NCBI GenBank assembly: GCA_037043455.1
Contig: JAWPHD010003243.1
Span: 1 to 64,000, forward strand
Length of the DNA: 64,000 nucleotides
Source: Cyrtodaria siliqua
Lineage: Eukaryota > Mollusca > Bivalvia > Adapedonta > Hiatellidae
Reading direction: 5' to 3'
Shown: piece after piece, positions 57,540-64,000 of the stretch
Numbering within the stretch: the stretch's first letter is position 1
Layout of the letters: every line of letters starts with the position of its first letter
Program-made: the position numbers and the translations under genes
The notes under the pieces: generated by a model
Seen by the model: the letters and a program-made list of their open reading frames with translations, nothing else
Databases searched by the model: none
Told to the model about the DNA's origin: nothing

Positions 57540-59500
57540 CTTCAATTAATAGATTATTGCTCCCCACAACAAAGTGTGGTCGGAGCGCCATGTTCATTTT
57601 GACCCCTATTGATTTTGGTGTCACCAGGTCAAAGGTCACATCCGGGCTAACATTGACTATCCAAACGGTGTCCGATCAATAACTACAAAATGGTTTGCAG
57701 AAGGGTACCCAAACTTAGAGGGATGGTTGCTCATGACCAGTCGATGGCCCTTATTGATTTTGGGGTCACTAGGTCAAAGGTCAAGGTCGTGTTGACATTA
57801 ACTATCGAAACGATGTCCGATCAATAACTACAGAATGGTCGGACCTAGGGCCCCCAAACTTGGAAGAACGCTTTACCATTACAACTAGATGACACCTATT
57901 CATTTTGGGGTCACTACATCAAAGTTCAAGGTCGCGGTCACATTCGCTATCTAAAGATGTCCGATCAATAACTACACAACGGTTGGTCCTACCGTCCTCA
58001 ACCTTGAAAGGATGGTTGGTCATGACCAGTAGATAACCTGTTCTTAGCTCCACTGATCAGAGATCAGCAGAGCTTATGCCGTAGTGCGGCGTGTCTGTCT
58101 GTCTGTAACTTTTATTTGTAGCGACTACTCCTCTGAAAGTACTTGATACTTGACGGATTTTCATGAAACTTCACACGAATGTTGCTCTTCATGTCTAATT
58201 GATTCTAGCAAAATTTCAGGTCGGCCGGAAATACAAGATGGCCGCCATGGCTAAAAAAAGATTTTCAAAATACAAGTTTGTAGCGACTACTTCTTGAAAA
58301 CTATAAGTGATATTCATATGGGACTTTTCCTAAAAATGATACAGCATGACATGATGTTGGTCCTTGTCAAAAATCGTTCTAATTCGATGTTAAACATAGC
58401 TGTCAGTAGCCATCTTTGTTTACATAGAGTTATATAACTTGTAGCCACTACTCCTCTGAAACTACTTAACGTATTTCCATGAAACTTCACAGGAATGTTG
58501 CTCTTCATGTCTAATTGATCCTAGCAAAATTTCAGATCGGCCAGATATTCAAGATGGCCGCCACAGTCAAAAATAGATTTAAAAAACATAAGTTTGTAGC
58601 GACTACTTCTTGAAAACTATAAGTGATATTGATATGTGACTTTTTCTAAAATGATCAGCATGACATAATGGTTATTCGAGTCGAACATTATTTTGATTCG
58701 ACGTTAAACATGGCTGCCAGTGGCCATCTTTGTTTACATAGAGTTATATCATGAAAACTTCTAGCGACTTCTCCTCTGAAACTACTTGATGGCTTTTCAT
58801 GAAACTTCACATGAATGTTGCTCTTCATGTCTAAATGATCTTAGCAAAATTTCAGGTCGGCCGAAAATTCAAGATGGCCGCCATGGCTAAAAATAGATTT
58901 TTAAAAAATAAGTTTGTAGCGACTACTTCTTGAAAACTATAAAAGATATTGCTATGGGACTTTTTCTAAAATGATCAGCATGGCATGATGGTTATAGGAG
59001 TCGAACATCATTTTGATTCAATGTTAAACATGGCTGTCAGCGGCCATCTTTGTTTACATAGAATTATATAATGAAAACTTGTAGCGACTACTCCTCTGAA
59101 ACTATTTGACGGATTTCCATGAGACTTCACAGGAAAGCTTCTCTTGATGTCTAATTGATCCAAGCAAAATTTCAGGTCGGCCGGAAATTCAAGATGGCCG
59201 CTACGGCTAAAAATAGATTTTTAAAAAGCAAGTTTGTATCGACTACTTCCTGAAATCAAAATCAATCAGTAGAGTTTCAAAGTCATTGAGCTCTTGTTAT
59301 TTTCCGGTCACTAGATCGGAGGTCAAGGTTGCGGTGCCCTTCACTATCAATACGATGTCCTATCAACAACTACAAACTTGATGGATCTAGGTCCTCCAAC
59401 TTGAAAGGATGAATGGTTGCTCATGACCAGTACATGACCCTTATCCTTATTCATTTAAAGGTCAAGGTGCCGGTGACCTTCACTATCAAAAGATGCAGTC
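57540..59500 (-). mobile_element. Second reversed copy of the 145-bp DR1 satellite, interrupted
   Basis: The head GCTCCCCACAACAAAGTGTGG is a decayed form of the hairpin at 56823. Units run to 58043 and resume at 59297 (GTCACTAGATCGGAGGTCAAG) to about 59500. The break is the 1253-bp module at 58044-59296. Confidence 0.75.
58044..59296 (-). mobile_element. Rolling-circle-like satellite module 3 (300-bp units) nested in the 145-bp satellite
   Basis: In its own orientation it begins CAAGAGCTCAATGAC and CTCTACTGAT. It has about four units of about 300 bp (CAAGATGGCCGCCATGGCTA, GCCATCTTTGTTTACATAG, CTTCTTGAAAACTATAAG) and ends CAGACAGACAGACAC, a perfect hairpin (58046-58074) and GAGCTAA. The termini match module 1 in start, end and subterminal inverted repeat. 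Joining 59297 to 58043 gives 24 bp that align without gaps to the 24-bp consensus of the interrupted satellite. Confidence 0.75.
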
Positions 59501-60733
59501 CGTACTTCCCATGGTATAATATATGTGTTATACCTTTTCTTGTAATTTCATATAAGAGCTTAAATAAATGAATATTATACTCCGAGTTCGTCGTTTTATT
59601 TGTTTTTTGTGCTCCAAAAGTGGTCGTATCATAACCCGTCGTAAGTCGTATCCATTTTTCCTTACACCCCTCCCACATTTTCCAATGGTTTGCTATTTAA
59701 AAAAGCTCAACTTGGTTTAATATTTCAAATGCCTGTTTGTTATACATTTATTTTGCGAGTTAAACTCAAAAACATGCTGATCAACATCGAGAAGAAATAA
59801 GACTCGAACTATCGAGATACAGTGCTGCGATACAACTGAAATGATGTTCAATACCGATTGTATGTATCGCGTACTGAACACCAAATTTATTTCTTATTTA
59901 ATTGTTGAACTATACAATTACTGCCAAAAGTGTAGTGCTAAAAAACCGAATGGAAAACAATTTTACATGTCCATAACAAAGACTTTTTAGACTCACCTAG
60001 GAAATATTTTCACTCGCGGGTGATCCGCTTTCGTCATATTGCTCCGAAATGGTTTTATTCGGATACCGGCGGTGGTTATAAACAAGTGAAAATAATGCAC
60101 AATCATGGTGACCTAAATCCAACGCCAGTACAACGTTGGTGTGAGTGCATTACCTTAAAACCAACGTCAATACAATGGCGGACGTTGACGTATGTTTGAC
60201 GTCTGAATATGACGTCTAAAGAACATTAATTTTGACTGTTAATCCAACGTCAGTAATACCTTGGTTTATGACGTTCCACCAACTGTGTAATAAAGTCAAT
60301 AACGTTGATTCTAACACAACAATAACCCCATTCTTTACGCTATTGTGGGGGCAATATATATTATCTCGGAGGTCAAGGTTATCAGAATACTGTGTTTACA
60401 GGCTGTTCCATTGGGCATATAGCTTGCGCTGTATGACGTCAAACGTTATAAGCTTGTTCAAGATGCTTATAAATGTTATGTATACTGATGCATATGAAGG
60501 GTTTATATCGGGGTATGTGCAAGGTTTGGGAGCATGGCAAATTTGTTGTAATTAACATTTTATTAAAATTACTGTTGAGTTTGTCTTCGTGACGTATATC
60601 TACCAAGTGACGTCATGTAACGTGGAGCTTCCAACGGCTAAAATATACGCGGGGAATTCATGGAACAGCGATCAGTAGATTAACATACAATTGTCTCACT
60701 TATTTGTGTATATGAAAGACTGCGCAGGTCGTA
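59501..60733. other. Gene-free stretch with CRE-type sites
   Basis: Palindromic TGACGTCA lies at 60434-60441 and 60608-60615. ACGTTGG/CCAACGT words cluster at 60120-60250 and again at 61560-61630, a dispersed repeat. No recognised coding sequence. Confidence 0.5.
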
Positions 60734-61545
60734 CAGTGTGGCGGCTGTAAAAAGTCTCCCCGTGCTACGAATCAGTAGTGTTATTTTTTACTGGTCCTTT
60801 GGGACCAACGAGCCCAATAAAGGTGGCTTTAAAATAGAATACCGCTTAAGTCGGTGCTAGGGGGCGTGAGAAGTGTTGCTTCTTTCATTACTTCTCATGA
60901 ACAGACTCAATAAAATCAAGTCTGCTGCTTTATTCTCTGAATTGTGTTTGTTGCTCTCAAAGGATCACCTTTATCAGTATTTATTAACATGCACACTAGC
61001 GTTCGTTTAGTGCAGTGTGGCGGCTGTAAAAAGTCTCCCCGTGCTACGAATCAGTAGTGTTATTTTTTACTGATCTTTTGGGACCAACGAGCCCAATAAA
61101 GGTGGCTTTAAAGTAGAATACCGCTTAAGCCGGTGCTAGGGGGCGTGCGAAGTGTTGCTTCTTTCATTACTTCTCATGAACAGACTCAATAAAACCGAGT
61201 CTGCTGCTTTATTCTCTGAATTGTGTTTGTTGCTCTCAAAGGATCACCTTTATCAGTATTTATTAACATGCACACTAGCGTTCGTTTAGTGCAGTGTGGC
61301 GGCTGTAAAAAGTCTCCCCGTGCTACGAATCAGTAGTGTTATACTTACTGGTCCTTTGGGACCAACGAGCCTAATAAAGGTGGCTTTAAAGTAGAATACC
61401 GCTTAAGCCGATGCTAGGGGGCGTGAGAAATGTTGCTTCTTTAATTACTTCTCATGAACAGACTCAATAAAACCGAGTCTGCTGCTTTATTCTCTGAATT
61501 GTGTTTGTTGCTCTCAAAGGATCACCTTTATCAGTATTTATTAGA
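60734..61545 (+). repeat. 279-bp tandem repeat, three copies, each with the same short frame
   Basis: Starts near 60734, 61013 and 61292; divergence is a few percent at most. Each copy has GTGTGGCGGCTGTAAAAAG, TTTGGGACCAACGAGCC, an AATAAAGG polyadenylation-like signal and a frame MNRLNKTESAALFSELCLLL (ATG at 60897, 61176 and 61454). The first two frames end after 37 codons in the next copy. It could be a tandem terminal repeat of a retroelement; not identified. Confidence 0.85.
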
Positions 61546-61644
61546 ATCCAGCATCAATACAACGTTGGGCTTTGACGTGCGTTTGTCGTCAAAAAAAAGG
61601 CGTCTAAAAAAATTTCATTTTGACGGTGAATTGTATGTCAGGAA

Positions 61645-62005
61645 AATGATATAAAAAGATCGGACAGGGAAAGTAGATTCAAGGAGGACAGTCAACCACA
61701 AAACACAGAAACAAACACGCAAACAGACAAACAAGAAGGCAAAAATAATAATAAATGCAAACGACATCACATACAAAGGGGTTGACCTTGGAACGGTCAG
61801 TGGCAAAGTAGGCCACTGGGGGTTTAAACCTGCACGAGACCTCACACCTACGCTACTGTCATCCCATTAAAACAGGACAGTGTAAATAAAGAAATCCCCG
61901 CAATGATCTAATCTCTAAACAACAAGGCAGCATCAATAGGCAATATAAGCACAACACAATTATGCTCCTGTAAATATAATACAAAACAAAACAATAGCCT
62001 AGTTA
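61645..62005. mobile_element. Terminal segment of the RT retroelement family
   Basis: GACAGTCAACCACAAAACAC, CTTGGAACGGTCAGTGGCAA, TACTGTCATCCCATTAAAAC, AAATAAAGAAATCCCCGC and AGGCAATATAAGCAC repeat the 22.2-22.7 kb unit (one arm and loop). Reverse transcriptase sequence is not attached here. Confidence 0.7.
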
Positions 62006-63110
62006 TATCAACATTGTACTGATAAAAAAATGCCTATATCGACTTCTATGTAATGTTAGCTAGTAATCCTTAACCTGTTGTATGCCCATTTACCTTGTTT
62101 ATGATGGCAATGGCATCAAGGCCCCAATCTTTGGCAGCGTTGTGTTGAATTATTGTGGTTACTCAAATTAGTTAAATAGTATTCAACAACACACCCGCTT
62201 TTGCAGATGCAACGTGTTACGAGCGACATGTTTTCAGTATGGTCTACAGTAACTCCATCCTCTTTCACAATATGTTTTATATATTGCCATGTGTGAAACA
62301 ACACTATGTGATTTCGTTACTACACATTTCTCCTTCCGCTTTAATTTAAATGGGTTTCTAAGCAAAATGACAAGAGAGCATTCACCTTATGTTCCAATCC
62401 AATTCTATTAAATGTGCCTTGAAAATAGGTTTGTATACAATCAAACCATTAGCATAAAATGATAATTACCTTTTAAATGAGTGTACATTATCATCAACTA
62501 ATTAAACAACTAAATCATCAACTACATCATTTCCGGCATGTTTATTATCTTACTAGTAATACATTTCAGACCAAGATAAATGAGAAGTTTGCTGAAATTC
62601 TCCTACCTTAATATCTAATGAATAACAGTTTCCGTGAAAACACCGGATGCGTAGCGTAGTAAAACGGAGTTCTTCCTCTGGCCGATGTGACACGTCTACA
62701 TAGATATGTACAGCTAACTACGATAATGATTAGGACATCAGACAATACTAAGCTCGATAAAATGTTAGTGGGGTGATCACAAAGTTGTATAACAAGCTGG
62801 AATTTAAAAGGCTCAAATGGGTTTGTGTAGAAGAATGTCTGTAAAAACTTTTTAAATTTAAAAATACATGTTATTTCTATTTCTATATTTTAACCATAGC
62901 TCTATTGGTTTTCCTTTGTTCTTGCTTATGATATAATTTTCATAAACCTGAAGGTCTGAGCCTTAACCTTGCTTCAAAGGCCGGTATATTTCAGCCGTGC
63001 TATAAATTACAGATTCGGCTGTTATACCATGGTCTACTCAATTTTACGCACGAGCAGTTGTAATGTTTACACACAACCTGTCAATCAAAACGACTAAACC
63101 GTTATGTTAT
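62006..63110. other. Gene-free stretch
   Basis: AT-rich, with no recognised gene or repeat. Two GGCTGTTATACCAT-type words at about 63018 and at 70 near the window start are shared with the module-1 5' region, probably another decayed module. Confidence 0.4.
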
Positions 63111-63113
63111 ATA

Positions 63114-63191
63114 TTGACAATGAAAGGTGCCGGATTTATTATATATACCTGAAATCACAGTATCCCCAGATCCGGCACCTTTCATTGTCAC
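63114..63191. other. Hairpin with 20-bp stem at the start of the 412-bp repeat
   Basis: TTGACAATGAAAGGTGCCGGA pairs with its complement at about 63170-63190 around a loop of about 38 bases. The left half occurs only once, while the right half recurs in the next repeat copy. Confidence 0.75.
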
Positions 63192-64000
63192 TGTCTCAAT
63201 ATAGCTGTGTGTGGTTGAACGCTTAAATGTGGCCCACTCATATGAGCTATAATTGTATGTATGTATGCGTCTATATGTTAATTGTGCCTCCAGACGAGTG
63301 TGTTATGATGTAGAGATACAGTTTAACAACATGTGTTGCAGCTATCTATTTTAAGGAGTGAATATATAAGCTTGATTTCTGTGTATCTCGTCATAGCTAG
63401 GCGCCCTGCCGTAGTTCGTCCGAAGGTTGTCTGTCCTTGGTAGTTCTTAAAAAAAATTCTCCCCATATATAATTCTGCCTTGTGAACGTGAATCTCTTAC
63501 GAGATCCCAATTTCGAAAGTTGCCGTAGTGAGTTCAAGCTCTCTCCCTTTATTATATATACCTGAATTCACAGTATCCCCAGATCCGGCACCTTTCATTG
63601 TCACTGTCTCAATATAGCTGTGTGTGGTTGAACGCTTAAATGTGGCCCACTCATATGAGCTATAATTATATGTATGTATGCGTCTATATGTTAATTGTGC
63701 CTCCAGACGAGTGTGTTATGATGTAGAGATACAGTTTATCAACGTGTGTTGCAGCTACCTTTTTTTAAGGAGTGAATATATACGCTTGATTTCTGTGTTT
63801 CTCGTCATAGCTATGCGCCCTGCCGTAGTTCGTCCGAAGGTTGTCTGTCCTTGGTAGTTCACAAATATTTCTCCCCATATATAATTCTGCCTTGTGAACG
63901 TGAATCTCTTACGAGATCCCAATTTCGAAAGTTGCCGTAGTGAGTTCAAATTCTCTCCTTTTATTATATTTGTCTGATTTCACAGTATCCCCAGATCCGG
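63136..64000 (+). repeat. 412-bp tandem repeat, two copies plus the start of a third
   Basis: CACAGTATCCCCAGATCCGG recurs at 63156, 63569 and 63981. CCTCCAGACGAGTGTGTTAT, GTCCGAAGGTTGTCTGTCC and CGTGAATCTCTTACGAGATC occur in each copy with very few differences. It runs off the window end. No coding sequence. Confidence 0.9.

Overview
The window looks like nuclear DNA of a bivalve mollusc. It is AT-rich, intron-bearing and very repeat-dense. It carries the long satellite modules with GACGGACGG tails, tRNA-derived SINEs and retroelement families that I associate with clam and mussel genomes. I cannot name the species from sequence alone. There is no bacterial-style gene order, no rRNA gene, no credible functional tRNA gene and no CRISPR array. 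Only one substantial intact protein-coding gene is visible.

Layout. 1-9396: a 30-bp minisatellite of about 240 units with higher-order duplications, split near its left end by a 2.05-kb satellite module (34-2079). 9397-17520: an array of about 80-bp units, itself split by a 5.2-kb module of about 34 units of about 145 bp (9546-14767). 17521-21800: a single long coding exon on the minus strand (18726-20690), predicted to encode a type II membrane protein with a LicD/fukutin-like domain and a Star-like FkbM methyltransferase domain. 22200-26600: nested, decayed reverse-transcriptase retroelement copies (probably Penelope-like) with inverted terminal segments. 28000-31200: an (AG)n tract, a TTAA-flanked MITE containing a tRNA-like segment, and smaller inverted repeats. 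31620-37978: two inverted arms of a repeat built around a 20-bp minisatellite, one arm disrupted by a 774-bp foldback element. 37983-40740: a pair of inverted 63-bp arrays, a dead LINE and SINE/satellite modules. 43140-44122: a GC-rich 178-bp repeat. 47640-59500: more satellite modules, some nested, plus a mobile 618-bp promoter-like unit (two copies), a 1.19-kb element with a 5-bp target duplication, and a 212-bp MITE. 60734-61545 and 63140-64000: 279-bp and 412-bp tandem repeats.

The main biological story is mobility of satellite DNA. Several arrays sit inside defined modules with conserved ends (CAAGAG at the start, GAGCTAA after a hairpin at the end). Two of these modules can be excised on paper to restore the interrupted host repeat with no net duplication. 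That is the behaviour of rolling-circle (Helitron/Helentron-type) elements rather than cut-and-paste transposons. Many of the same arrays carry perfect AGGTCA direct repeats (DR1 and DR2), the binding geometry of nuclear receptors. If functional, they would be dispersed arrays of hormone-receptor-type sites. Apart from the FkbM/LicD gene and three weak candidate exons, I see no genes working together in a pathway here.
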